Source: Ornithodoros turicata
Taxonomy: Eukaryota; Arthropoda; Arachnida; Ixodida; Argasidae
Assembly (NCBI RefSeq): GCF_037126465.1
Contig: NC_088202.1
Span: forward strand, 79,340,160-79,404,159
Direction of reading: 5' to 3'
DNA: 64,000 nt
The translations under genes were made by a program, and so were the position numbers. The notes below the pieces were generated by a model. The model was not told the origin of the DNA. It did no database searches and was given only the letters and a program-made list of their open reading frames with translations. Positions within the stretch are counted from its first letter, which is position 1; each line of letters opens with the position of its first letter. Positions 1-9,115 of the stretch are shown here, piece after piece.

Positions 1-1
1 C

Positions 2-3000
2 CGGAATTGCCCAAAGAAGAATTCGCCGAGCGCAGACAAAACGACACCTAAGGTACTAGACAACGGGGAGGCTAGTGGCAGGAGGGTGAATCGCGTGGCA
101 GTAATCGGCAGTAACGAGACCGACAACCACATGGCCGAAGTGGGGTTACGTGACAAAGCAATCGTAGCGAAGGTCAGTCCTGCGGCGACGGGAGACCAGG
201 AAAGTTTCGCAATTTCGAGTCGCGAGGTTGAGCTGCAGTGCGGTACACAGAAATTCCGCGCGTTGATTGACAGCGGTGCCGATGTAACTGTCGTGCGAGC
301 AGACCTTTTCCCCGAACATGAGAGCGATTCCCGGAGTCCACTGCGGTTAGAGTCAGCTTTTGGACACGAGGTAGAGGCCAAGTTAGGTATTCTGCCCCTA
401 AGGCACGTGGGCACAGAAGGTGACCACATACAAGTAAACCGAAATGTTCCGATAGAGTGTGCTTTCACGGACAAGTTAGCCGGAGGCATAGATTGCCTAC
501 TGTCGCTAGAAGCGTGGAACGCTTTGCAAAATTTAGGGAACCTAACAGCCGAGCGTCCAGAAGTAGAGGTAGAACCGCTGAGCAACGGCAACGAAGCCGA
601 CGAAGAGAACGAGGGTCTCACCAGCTTGTTAGAAGAGAGTGTCGATCGTGAAGACGACACCACCATAGCCGCAGTGAATGCGATTAGGAGCAGCGAAGAA
701 GCGGCGCATCTCCAAAGCGAGAGGAGCAGATTTAGGACAGCTCAGCGCGAAGACGAGAGTTTGGCGGGCGCGTGGGAGAAAGCCAGGGCAGGTACCCACG
801 GGATGTCCACCGACGACGGCGTTTTATATCACAGCGATACGGTAGCAGGCCAGAAAGTAAGGCAATTAGTATTGCCAGAGGACAACAGACTACAGGTACT
901 GCAGCTTGCGCACGACACGCCGTGGGGAGGACACCTCGGCCTGCGTAAAACCTTGAACCGCATCAAGGCAAGCTTCTACTGGCCAGGTATCGAGAGTGAA
1001 GTACGCCGATACTGCCAATCTTGTAATGGGTGTCAGGTGAATGCTGATAAAAGCGTGGCAGACAGAGTGCCAATCGCGCCGCTTACGCGACCCGACTACC
1101 CCTTTCAGGCTGTGAACATAGACGTGGTGGGCCCATTCGATGTGCCGTCAGTACGCGGACACAAATACGCGCTATGCGTCACAGACCTGCATACCAGGTG
1201 GCCGGAGGTAGTCCCGTTAACGTCACTGACGGCAAAGAAAACGTGCGAAGCCCTACTAGAAATATTTTCGCGGACAGGTGTTCCCGAAACCCTTTGCTGC
1301 GATCAGGGCACGAACTTTACCTCGCGGCTTACCAAAGAATTTCTCACACGGATAGGGTGTTCGCCCCGTTTCTCCACCGCGGAGCACCATGAGAGTAATG
1401 GGGCAGTCGAACGATGGAACCGCATATTTCGCAGAATGTTGTTCCATGTAACCCGGGACGATCCCAGAAATTGGGACAAATTTGTTCCCTTTCTGCTCTG
1501 GGCGTACCGGGAGGTGCCTCATGATACCACGGGGGTATCACCATTTCAGCTGCTCTACGGGCGAAAACCGACAGGGCCGTTGGCTATCCTCAAAAATACT
1601 TGGGAAGGAGAGATCAGCGTCCCGCGTCAACTAAGAGAGGCCCCTGTAAAGTATTTAGAGCAACTGAGGGAAAAATTCCGCGCAGCCGCAGAAACCGCAG
1701 AGTTAATCGCGGGAGAACGCCAGGCAGTGTACGCTGAAAACTACAACCGCCGGGCGAAGCAAAAAGGGTTTAAGCCAGGGGACCAGGTGATAGTTTTTGA
1801 CACGCGCAGGTCGGCTAAACACCAACAGAAATGGCTGGGTCCATATCAAGTCATAGGACAACGGCGTCAGCACTCTTATGAAGTGCTTATGGATGACGGC
1901 AAAACGCGCACGGTTCACGCAAACAACCTTCGGGCGTACAAAGCGCGCGTGAACCACGTCGGTGTAATCTTCCAGGGGGAAGAAGACTTTGGGAACGTGG
2001 AGCCAGCGCCGACGGCACAAGTTGGGCAGTCTGTTTTGCCACAGGAGGCAATCTCCCATTTGGGCATAGAGCAGCAGGGTCAAGTGCGACAACTGTTTGG
2101 CGAGTTCGCGACAGTTTGTGAAGACGTTCCTAGAATAGCTGACGTGGGGGCGCACAATATAAAACTGCGGGAAGGGCACGTCCCGAAACGGGCGTATCCT
2201 TATCGGACGCCGCTGCTTTTAAGAAAGGAGGTGGAAAAGCAGATAAATGAACTTCTAGAGCAAGGGCTCGTATACCCAATCGTCTGCGAGTATGCCCACC
2301 CTATCGTGTGCGTGAACAAAAAAGACGGCGGAGTAAGAATTTGCATTGATTACAGGTCACCCAATGCGGGCACAGTTGACGACCCCTACCCCATGTCGAT
2401 ACAACAAGAGTTACTGTACCGAGTAGGAAGGGCGCGCTTCATCACCCTATTAGATCTTCGAAGGGGATATTGGCAGATCCCGTTGGACCCGGAGAGCCAG
2501 GAAAAGGCAGCGTTTGTGACTCATTTTGGGCAGTTCACTTGGCGGGTAATGCCATTTGGGCTCAAAAACGCTGCGGCCACATTCCAGCGCATTATAAATG
2601 CAGTGCTAGTCGATCATCAGGAATACGCTTGCGCCTATCTTGATGATATCGCGGTGTATTCTAAAGACTGGGACGAACATTTAAAACACTTGAGATTAAT
2701 TCTCGCCGCATTGGAGGACGCGAGGTTAACCGTGAACGTGGCAAAGTGTCAAGTGGCGCGCGGCTCTATCCGCTATCTGGGCCACATCGTGGGCTCAGGA
2801 GCCCATTCTCCTGATCCAGAAAAGGTAGAGACCATCTCAAAGCTCAAGAGACCGACCACAAAGAAAGAACTAAGAAGCGTGTTGGGACTTTGTGGTTATT
2901 ACCGCGAGTATGTAAAGGGATTTGCGGAGATTGCGCAACCTTTGACAAGGTTGACCGGGAAGAAGGTCCCCAACAAAATTCCATGGGACAAAGAGGCGGA

Positions 3001-3505
3001 GGCGTCGTTTCAGACTCTAAAGTCTAGCCTGGCCGATGCGGTGGCGCTTGCGACGCCGGACCCCGAAAAACCATACTGGATTTTCACAGATGCCTCAGCA
3101 CACGCGGCTGGTGCGTGCTTGGCTCAAATTAATGACGTCGGCAAAGAGGTACCAATAACATTCGCGAGCCACAGATTCTCAGGAGTGCAGACTCGCTGGG
3201 CGGCGATCGAGCGCGAGGCGTTCGCGGTTATCTGGGCTCTAAATAAATTTGATCATTGGGTGTTCGGGGCTCAGGTAACTGTGGTATCCGACCACAACCC
3301 TCTTGCTTACCTCACATGCGCGACACCCCAGGGATACAAGCTGGCGCGTTGGGCACTAGCCTTACAGAGGTACAATGTGAGGATAATCACAGGAAGGGCA
3401 GTGCGCACACTAACGCCGACGCTTTATCGCGTCTGCAGTTCGAGTGAAGCTAGGTCGCATCAGACAGATTGGTGTTTGGGGTGGAAGGACCTCGAGAGCC
3501 ACTGA
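2..3505 (+). CDS. pol: Gag-Pol polyprotein: retropepsin, integrase, RT, RNase H (partial, C-terminal frameshift)
   Basis: The frame is open from base 2, so the GTG at 86 is only the first start-like codon inside the window and not the real start. Numbering from that codon, the aspartic protease signature DSG is at residues 62-64. The integrase zinc finger has H276, H283, C310 and C313, and the integrase catalytic triad is D346, D406 and E442. A GPY/F-type module (WLGPY) lies near 583-587. The RT spans about 700-905 with YLDD at 851-854. RNase H shows FTDAS near 1000-1004 and SDHNPLAYL near 1068-1076. The order PR-IN-RT-RH was read directly from the sequence. Near 3390-3403 a one-base indel moves the frame. 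The usual RNase H tail (motif TNADALSRL) is in the +1-shifted frame and would stop at 3447, whereas the visible frame runs on to 3505. Expected role: element-encoded polyprotein for reverse transcription and integration. Confidence 0.88.
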   Translation, partial: RNCPKKNSPSADKTTPKVLDNGEASGRRVNRVAVIGSNETDNHMAEVGLRDKAIVAKVSPAATGDQESFAISSREVELQCGTQKFRALIDSGADVTVVRADLFPEHESDSRSPLRLESAFGHEVEAKLGILPLRHVGTEGDHIQVNRNVPIECAFTDKLAGGIDCLLSLEAWNALQNLGNLTAERPEVEVEPLSNGNEADEENEGLTSLLEESVDREDDTTIAAVNAIRSSEEAAHLQSERSRFRTAQREDESLAGAWEKARAGTHGMSTDDGVLYHSDTVAGQKVRQLVLPEDNRLQVLQLAHDTPWGGHLGLRKTLNRIKASFYWPGIESEVRRYCQSCNGCQVNADKSVADRVPIAPLTRPDYPFQAVNIDVVGPFDVPSVRGHKYALCVTDLHTRWPEVVPLTSLTAKKTCEALLEIFSRTGVPETLCCDQGTNFTSRLTKEFLTRIGCSPRFSTAEHHESNGAVERWNRIFRRMLFHVTRDDPRNWDKFVPFLLWAYREVPHDTTGVSPFQLLYGRKPTGPLAILKNTWEGEISVPRQLREAPVKYLEQLREKFRAAAETAELIAGERQAVYAENYNRRAKQKGFKPGDQVIVFDTRRSAKHQQKWLGPYQVIGQRRQHSYEVLMDDGKTRTVHANNLRAYKARVNHVGVIFQGEEDFGNVEPAPTAQVGQSVLPQEAISHLGIEQQGQVRQLFGEFATVCEDVPRIADVGAHNIKLREGHVPKRAYPYRTPLLLRKEVEKQINELLEQGLVYPIVCEYAHPIVCVNKKDGGVRICIDYRSPNAGTVDDPYPMSIQQELLYRVGRARFITLLDLRRGYWQIPLDPESQEKAAFVTHFGQFTWRVMPFGLKNAAATFQRIINAVLVDHQEYACAYLDDIAVYSKDWDEHLKHLRLILAALEDARLTVNVAKCQVARGSIRYLGHIVGSGAHSPDPEKVETISKLKRPTTKKELRSVLGLCGYYREYVKGFAEIAQPLTRLTGKKVPNKIPWDKEAEASFQTLKSSLADAVALATPDPEKPYWIFTDASAHAAGACLAQINDVGKEVPITFASHRFSGVQTRWAAIEREAFAVIWALNKFDHWVFGAQVTVVSDHNPLAYLTCATPQGYKLARWALALQRYNVRIITGRAVRTLTPTLYRVCSSSEARSHQTDWCLGWKDLESH

Positions 3506-3756
3506 CTCTCACCTCATTGTGGGGGCAGTTCCTGTATTGTGTCTTGCAGTAGGTTTTTGTATGACACTGTAATGACAACTAACCTGCAAATATGTGTGTT
3601 GTGACCCACAACTACTGGACATGTATTGGGTTAATTTTGTGTCTCTCTTAAGTGCTATATGTGTTTGCAGCCTGTTGTTATCGTATTCCAAATGACTAGG
3701 CTACACAACTCTTATTGACATTGTTCCTTGTGTCGCAATTGTGCCCCACAAGTAAC
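3448..3756 (+). other. Untranslated stretch between pol and polypurine tract
   Basis: About 300 bases lie between the ancestral stop (3447) and the polypurine tract. They contain no long frame, no envelope-like gene and no membrane segment that I can see. The stretch is the 3' untranslated part of the LTR element. Confidence 0.6.
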
Positions 3757-3769
3757 TTAAGGGGGGAGA
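3757..3769 (+). promoter_or_regulatory. Polypurine tract of the LTR element
   Basis: The purine run TTAAGGGGGGAGA lies directly before the TG that opens the LTR at 3770. A purine run in this place is the usual primer for plus-strand DNA synthesis in LTR retrotransposons. Confidence 0.8.
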
Positions 3770-4383
3770 TGTAAGAGTTGTACATTTTAGAAACCTTGCA
3801 AATATTGTACATTTCCACCTCAGTGGAATAGCCACCCAACAGAGATTCGGGGAAGGCGCGTTGGACGGGGGACACTTGACACCTCAGGGGGTCTTCGCGA
3901 CCAGATGCTCGCTGGCAATAAATCAGTAGAGTGGGCCAAGGAAGATGCACTGTCCAAAGTTGCACGGTGCACGGATTGACAGCTTGGTCCGTTACCCATA
4001 AATACCGAGTAGTGGGCGGACAATTAGGAGGTGCCTGGTTCGTTCTAAATTCAAACTAGGCCAACCATGAGTTGGAGACGTTTGAACCGGGCTCCTGGGA
4101 TTGGTGTTTGCTGGCGGAGGTTGTGTCCCAAATGTCACTCTTTTAAACGGAGGACACACGAAAATCCGTGTGTGGAAGCCGCAACGACTTGATGAAGACG
4201 AGGCGAAAGCCCCGTGACTTCAGTCGCTATAGTGTTGTCTTGTATATAGTTATGTAAATAACTATGTAAATAAAGCCCAGTTATTGTTCGAAAATACCGC
4301 CTGTCGGACGTCTCTTGGGAATATCTCCGATCTGTGAGCAACATCAACGGACCATCTTCCAGCAACAACGGAAGAAACTTTAC
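3770..4383 (+). repeat. 3' LTR of the Gmr1-like element
   Basis: The LTR starts with TGTAAGAGTTG directly after the polypurine tract. A TATA-like CATAAATA lies near 3997 and a polyadenylation signal AATAAA at 4269-4274. That layout fits U3-R-U5. The right end is placed near AACTTTACT at 4375-4383 because it roughly mirrors the left terminus. There is no clean CA end and the 5' LTR is outside the window, so the right boundary is uncertain by tens of bases. Confidence 0.65.
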
Positions 4384-4620
4384 TTGGTATCTCTGTCATC
4401 TTTTTTTGGGGACTTGTGTTTAGATGACTCCTATCACACAGCGGCAGATAGGGTAGTGCGCGGGGTTTAGATGATTCATGTCACATAGCGGCGACTTGCG
4501 GCATTGACCAGTGACCGGTGACCTTTTGCGCTCAAGGATAAATAGTATCTTAATTGTATTTTAAATACTTTTTGAAGTATTTTGTACTCTATCTTAATTA
4601 CATTCTAACGTTAGTATTTA
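4384..4620. repeat. Short tandem duplication and AT-rich palindromic block
   Basis: Two diverged copies of a unit starting GTTTAGATGA (near 4418 and 4467) are followed by AT-rich sequence built of imperfect AAGTATTTTAAATACTT-like palindromes that continue to about 4665. No coding potential. The AT-rich block abuts the 3' end of the Penelope-like element and may belong to a different insertion. Confidence 0.4.
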
Positions 4621-5523
4621 TTATCTTATCTTAAATACATTTTTGAGTATCTTGTACATGTCTGCCCTAATCCTGTCATTGAGGCACCGGCGCGTCTGGC
4701 CAACGTACACAAAGCCGCACTCAAGGGGAATAGAATACACAACGTTCTGCTTGCAAGAAACAAAAGGCTTCCTGTGCTTCATGCCACAAGATTTAGATTT
4801 AGAGCTGAAGGGGGTCAGACGACTTAATTTAAAGGCATTGGAAAAAACAACTTTGATATTATAGTATTTAGCGACAGCAAGAATGTTGTGAGCAACTGCA
4901 TGAAAATAGGGAATTACAACTACATTACGACAGTTTCCATCATTCCATGGTCTACACTGTGAACTTTCAAGCAATTTCATGGCCCTCTTCGCAATCAATT
5001 GGTTGTCATACCCGGCCTGCGTGAGTCTTTCACATTGCTTCCGCAAACTACTCCAAACAAAATGAAAACAGCTTTTCTTCGTTGCAGCATTCAAGAGGGA
5101 TGTACAAACACCGAACTTAACAAGTTTAGAATGTGCGCTTGAGTAGGGCAGGACCGGCTTGCAGTTTTCTTTTTCATATGACCAACAAAAACCCAGGTTA
5201 CAATGAAATCTGAGGTCCAGGAACCTCAGCATCCCATGAGAGGGTTGCTCTACACAAAACTTTAACTCGGGTGCTACTGTACTAACAACCTGTAAGGTAG
5301 AATACACACTTATAGAATCAGCATCAGAGATAACAATGATATCATCAACAAACCGACGAATCAAAACACGCTTTTGGCTCCCATAACTCGTAAGCTTACC
5401 CAGCTCAATGTCCAATGTATTTAGATAAATATCTGATAAGACGGGAGCAACCGCGGATCCAATGCATACACCATTTTTCTGAACGAACAAACAATTGTCA
5501 ACAGAGATAACAGTAGATTTCAA
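4621..5523 (-). pseudogene. Penelope-like RT core and GIY-YIG endonuclease, C-terminal fragment
   Basis: An open frame of 300 codons starts at a TTG and follows directly on the upstream fragment after a TGA. Residues 21-27 read IGSAVAP, and 57-61 read FVDDI, the catalytic RT box with its two aspartates. Residues 260-285 (VVYSIPLECGFVYVGQ and following) match a GIY-YIG nuclease start, with the Tyr-Val-Gly and the downstream Arg in place. The last 15 or so residues, from ADMYK on, do not fit the family and come from the AT-rich block. Expected original role: target-primed reverse transcription with a nicking endonuclease. Confidence 0.8.
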
Positions 5524-5531
5524 ATATCACT

Positions 5532-5840
5532 CTAGAATACTGAGAAAATCATCACAGGAAAGACCAACTTCAGACTGAAAAACAACCAACTATCTTCAAT
5601 AAAATGTTTGACTGTCCTAAGTAGAACCTTTACGTTCAGCGAGTAATACAAATCTTTTATATCAAGGGAAAACATAGTTACCAGAGCACCGTGGAAGGGC
5701 TCTAAGCTCTCGATCAGTTCCTCAGAATTCCGTAGCGAGAGAGAACCAGGAAGCTGTAGTACTTTTAGTCTGCGTTGGAAAAATTTTGCAACGAGTTTCT
5801 GCCAGGTACCAATTTCACTCACAACGACACGAAGAGGCAT
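5532..5840 (-). pseudogene. Penelope-like RT, N-terminal fragment
   Basis: This open stretch holds the front of the RT domain, including the motif A-like segment SLDIKDLYYSL with its catalytic aspartate. Upstream codons stay open in the same frame to about 5940 and include a KDHKP motif that is common just before the RT core of Penelope-like elements, so the methionine at 5840 is not the real start. The 3' end leaves the family frame through an indel. In the frame that continues the protein there is also an in-frame TGA at 5529-5527. The product can no longer be made. Confidence 0.75.
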
Positions 5841-5960
5841 CTGCGGTTTGTGGTCTTTTAAAAGGAACTTGACCGATAGCTCAGAGAACCTACGTGTGTC
5901 GTCTTCTGTGTCCGTGTCTCTCGGTCTTCTTCAAGGGGCATTATCTGAAATCGCCCATTA

Positions 5961-6540
5961 CCTTGCGCCCGAGCGGTGAAATGCTCGATGTCATCATCGT
6001 CACCTATTCGTTATTGTTCACACGCTGATGTTCAATACAATGTACAACAACAACAAAGAGGTCGTCGACAACGACTAGCTCTTTCTCAAGCACCACCACC
6101 AGCACCACCACACTACCAAGTAGATTAATACGATGACTGGGGTTACACGTGTGCGCCATGTATCATTCCTTCTTATCTTCCTTCCGCGGTTACTGGAGGA
6201 CAACGCAAATGCAGGAGGATAAAACACTCGGGAGCTCTGATCCCTGTGGTCGTGTTTTGATTATAAAGCATGAGATGCCAAATGTACAGCTAGAGAGCAC
6301 CCTGGGAACCATAGCGCCACACGCCATGAGGTCCTCGAGGGACTCATATTTTCTTTCGGGATTTCCGCTGAAGGTGACAAGCAAGGCTTGCCGCAGACAG
6401 TAGCAAGGGGCTATATTAACTCTGCGGGAAGTGCCTTCCGTTCAATTGCGCAGTGGCATTCCACGTAGCGGTTCTTGCTCATTCTCCTGCTCCGTTATTT
6501 GCGTGGATTTTTTATGTTATGTTTTTTCTTTTACTATTGT
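5961..6540. other. Unassigned stretch with CAC-rich run
   Basis: There is no recognisable gene or element. A CAC/CCA-rich simple run lies near 6090-6112. Short open frames here (for example 6149-6403) have no motif and overlap on both strands, so I treat them as chance. Confidence 0.5.
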
Positions 6541-6805
6541 GTTAGCGCCGCGCAGCAACTGCGGCAAAGAGCGGCGTGTACAGACGTGCACAGGTGGAGA
6601 GAGGACAGCAAGAAGGAGTGGGGGACAGGGGGTAGTATGCGTCCTGGGTCGACTTCATGGGGAACTGTGCCGGCATTCGTCTGAAAAGTCTCCCAGAAAA
6701 TCCAGGAAAAACATTAAGCAGCGCAGCCGGTGACGGGATTCGAACCCGCATCACCTCCCAGTCTCGGCGTGGATGGCGATCGTCGTAACCGCTACGCCAT
6801 GCGAA
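6541..6805 (-). mobile_element. tRNA-derived SINE, minus orientation
   Basis: Read on the minus strand, the head at 6805-6725 contains an A-box-like TGGCGTAGCGG and a B box GGTTCGAATCC, the internal RNA polymerase III promoter of a tRNA. The body carries the shared SINE segment AAGTCGACCCAGGACGCATA, and the tail ends at TGCGCGGCGCTAACAC beside a T-rich stretch on the plus strand (6505-6540). The same body recurs at 7643, 11618, 26035 and 30338. Confidence 0.8.
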
Positions 6806-7212
6806 CTGGTGATTCGTGTGAAATGTTGCAACCGTACCAGGGGGGGGGGGGCACCAAGTGTACATTCATATTGGTGGCTAGACACTAGTTGACCCGGGCA
6901 GTCTCTCGTGCTAACAATACGACAGATTCGGGATTCGCCGATATTTCGAACAGAGGCTTTTTAATGTGTTAGCATTACAGTCCTCGCTACGCAAGAATCG
7001 CGGCGTGGTCTGTCTGTCCGCACGGCGCGGTGAGTGGAAAAGGACGGAGAGGGCGCGTGGAGAGTGCGACGCGGCCACAGCGTCAGCGCCTCCGCAATTC
7101 AGCTGTGGCGGTCGACAGGTTCAGACGTGTCAGCTTGGGCGCGCCATGGGTTATGAAAGCTGCGCCAAGGAGCGGCGGCGAAAGAAGGCGCCGCCAAGCT
7201 GAATCGGAGTAA
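6806..7212. other. Unassigned stretch with G tract
   Basis: A G run at about 6841-6851 is the only distinctive feature. GC-rich sequence at 7010-7200 is open in two frames but shows no domain. Confidence 0.4.
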
Positions 7213-7356
7213 AGGCTGATTCACATTACTGCGTTTACGGCAGCGTACAGCGTCTTACGTGTACCTTCGTTTCATCCGGAAGGATGTTGCAATGATTCGC
7301 TGCCAGCGGACGTAACACGCAAGCGCAACCGTAACCGCAGCAATGTGAATCAACCA
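7213..7356. repeat. Small inverted-repeat element (MITE)
   Basis: The ends GGCTGATTCACATTACTGCG and CGCAGCAATGTGAATCAACC are near-perfect inverted repeats about 27 bases long. Flanking trinucleotides are TAA and TTA, suggestive of but not proof of a PIF/Harbinger-type TWA target duplication. There is no coding capacity. Confidence 0.55.
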
Positions 7357-7642
7357 TTAAGCCTGAAAGGCTCGTTTGGCCGCGAATGCTGTCTTGCGTT
7401 AGCATTGTGTAGGGTCGTGTGAAGGGTTGTGTAGTGTTCGTGAAGGGTCGTTGAAAAGATGTGTAGCGTTGTGAAGGAGAGTTCCCAAATGGTTTTCAAA
7501 TTTTAATGCCAATGCATTTCTGTCGGATCCACCGATGGATCTACCATGTTTTCTTCTTGTGGGCCACAGACTCTAGAGCAGTCTGTGTTCGAGACACCGA
7601 CGCCACTCGAACTGAGGCATTTTACTTCAATCTCTCTTCTTT
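7357..7642. other. Unassigned stretch
   Basis: Imperfect GTGAAGGGTYGTGTAG-like repetition occurs at 7410-7480. Nothing else is recognisable. Confidence 0.35.
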
Positions 7643-8108
7643 TTCTGTGTGTGCTAGCGCCGCGAAGCAACTGTGGATATGAGTGGCTAAGAACGAGAAA
7701 AAATCTAAACACTGGCTTGACACAACAAAAAGTAACAACTTACTACAGACGTTCCGTCTCCCACACGGGAGACATCCTCAGTGAGAAACAGAATGAGAGG
7801 CGAACGCAACCAACGAATTATTTAAGCAGGTCAGCGAACACCTCGCTATGAGTGGCTTACGATGTGGACAGATTTAGAGAGGACAGCAGGAAGGAGTGGG
7901 AGACAGGGGGGTTAGTATGCGTCCTGGGCCGACTTCAGGGGGAACTGTGCCGACATTCGTGTGGAAAGCCTTCGAAAAACCCAGGGAAACCCTCAGACAG
8001 CACAGCCGGTGGTAGGATTCGAACCCACCACCTCCCAGTCTTTAGCACGACCTTGGCTAACACCAACGAGCGGGACGCCTTAATCCGCTCGGCCGTGCCG
8101 CTGGTGTC
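7643..8108 (-). mobile_element. tRNA-derived SINE, minus orientation, split by a nested insertion
   Basis: The tail (GCGAAGCAACTGTGG complement) is at 7650-7690 and the body and head at 7855-8105. The head read on the minus strand contains GGCCGAGCGGATTAAGGCG and GGTTCGAATCC. It resembles a tRNA-Leu/Ser-like head and differs from the head of the 6541 copy. The element is interrupted at 7690-7848 by an unrelated insertion flanked by an 11-base direct repeat TATGAGTGGCT. Confidence 0.78.
7690..7848 (-). mobile_element. Nested retroelement fragment with degenerate hammerhead-like motif
   Basis: The insertion lies inside the SINE with target duplication TATGAGTGGCT (7677-7687 and 7848-7858). On the minus strand it contains CTGAGGA followed by a 7-bp hairpin (GTCTCCC, loop, GGGAGAC) and GGAAC. 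That resembles the hammerhead core CTGANGA, stem II, GAAA, but with A13 changed to G and a weak stem I. Hammerhead motifs are known from Penelope-like elements, so this may be a piece of one. Assignment is tentative. Confidence 0.45.
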
Positions 8109-8839
8109 TACTTCAACCTACTCTCCTTCACCGGGTCGCTGGATTATCCACTTGATAATACGGCGATCCTTTTTTTGATATTGTCTATTTAATGCACTAC
8201 CACCAAAACAAAGAAGAATTCATGAAAGAAATATGGGCCTACACCATATGCCCATGTCAGCACGTCTTTTCTCGATGATTGTCTTAGAGCCGCAAAACAG
8301 GCAGATGGGTTCACGAGCGCGCGTAGACAGTCAATTCGTCGTCTGGCAGTTGCAAGTATGCCCCTCTACACGCCGTTTAATGTCCCTCAGAACGTGTAGG
8401 CCTTCGTGTAATCCTCGCTCAGTGTAATTACTAGAAGGGCTTGCCGCCTTGGTTAAAAAGATCTCTTTCGGCGTCCTGGGTTTTCGACTTATGAGATTTC
8501 ACCATGGTTATCACGGAAGGATTTAGGTCCCATGCGTATGTGCGGGTACAGAACGGAATGCGTGCGATAACTGGCTGCCTCCATGCAGCGAGGCTGCTCG
8601 TTATATAATGGGCAGAAAGCATTTGCTGAGGGAGCGTTACACGTATTCGGGTGTCGTCTGCGTTACCTACTGTGCAATGGTTATTATTATACAACTGTAA
8701 ATTGCTCTATATGGTACGGGAGTGGTAGGCAGTGTACATATAGTGACGTGGTAGCAGCGAATACAGATGCAAGTAAGCTATGGAGTTATTTTCGCTCAAG
8801 TGATGTCACGTTCTTCTACACTCATTTTGTAGAGATATT
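8109..8839. other. Unassigned stretch
   Basis: I see no domain, repeat or element terminus here. The frames at 8233-8427 and 8583-8849 have no motif. Confidence 0.4.
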
Positions 8840-9030
8840 GGTTGTTTAAATGTCTTTTGATTTTATACGAGTTTTCATTTTATCGAAGATGTCCCGTTCT
8901 GTATTGTATATAGTTCTTTTACAATAATTGTTTCACTGCTAACTGGTTACATCAATTATCACCATGGTTATGCCGCACTATGTTATCTAACTTGCATGTG
9001 CAGCATAAAACTTCAATCAATCAATCAATC
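8840..9030 (+). mobile_element. LINE 3' end with CAAT-repeat tail
   Basis: AT-rich 3' UTR-like sequence ends in CATAAAACTTCAATCAATCAATCAATC at about 9004-9031. A short tandem 4-base tail after an A-rich signal is typical of CR1-like LINE 3' ends. No coding part remains. Confidence 0.5.
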
Positions 9031-9115
9031 TTATTCACTCAACATCATCTCTTTCGACGACTGATGTGCTGCCGTTACTTGCCTCCATACTACTTCACTA
9101 CTTTTGTGTCATGTT

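Larger units (their letters stand above)
1..4383 (+). mobile_element. Ty3/gypsy-like LTR retrotransposon, Gmr1-type domain order, 3' part
   Basis: The left end is cut by the window, so the 5' LTR, primer binding site and most of gag are not visible. Visible parts, in order, are the tail of a gag zinc knuckle (RNCPKK at bases 2-19), protease, integrase, reverse transcriptase, RNase H, a polypurine tract and a 3' LTR. The integrase lies upstream of the RT. That is the Ty1/copia order, but the RT and RNase H motifs are of Ty3/gypsy type. In the known families this combination defines the Gmr1-like group. The body is open except for one frameshift near the C-terminus, so the copy is fairly young. 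Confidence 0.85.
4621..5960 (-). mobile_element. Penelope-like element remnant (RT plus GIY-YIG endonuclease)
   Basis: Minus-strand sequence from about 5960 down to 4621 encodes a continuous but broken Penelope-like protein. It starts with sequence near LLKDHKPQMPLRV (about 5880-5830), then RT with SLDIKDLYYSL (motif A), GSAVAP and RRFVDD, and finally a GIY-YIG-like segment. RT fused to a C-terminal GIY-YIG endonuclease is the hallmark of the Penelope group. The frame is broken around 5570-5527. The 3' end is lost: after RCLNDRIR the sequence becomes AT-rich. I see no flanking pseudo-LTR. Confidence 0.85.

Noticed and set aside
3448..3769. Envelope-like gene downstream of pol
   Set aside because: The interval is only about 300 bases and has no membrane segment or open frame of fitting size.
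6725..6805. Possible tRNA gene on the minus strand (also 8010-8105, 11635-11700, 30340-30420, 42240-42330)
   Set aside because: A and B boxes are present, but each is followed by a SINE body and the cloverleaf is incomplete, so these are SINE heads rather than tRNA genes.
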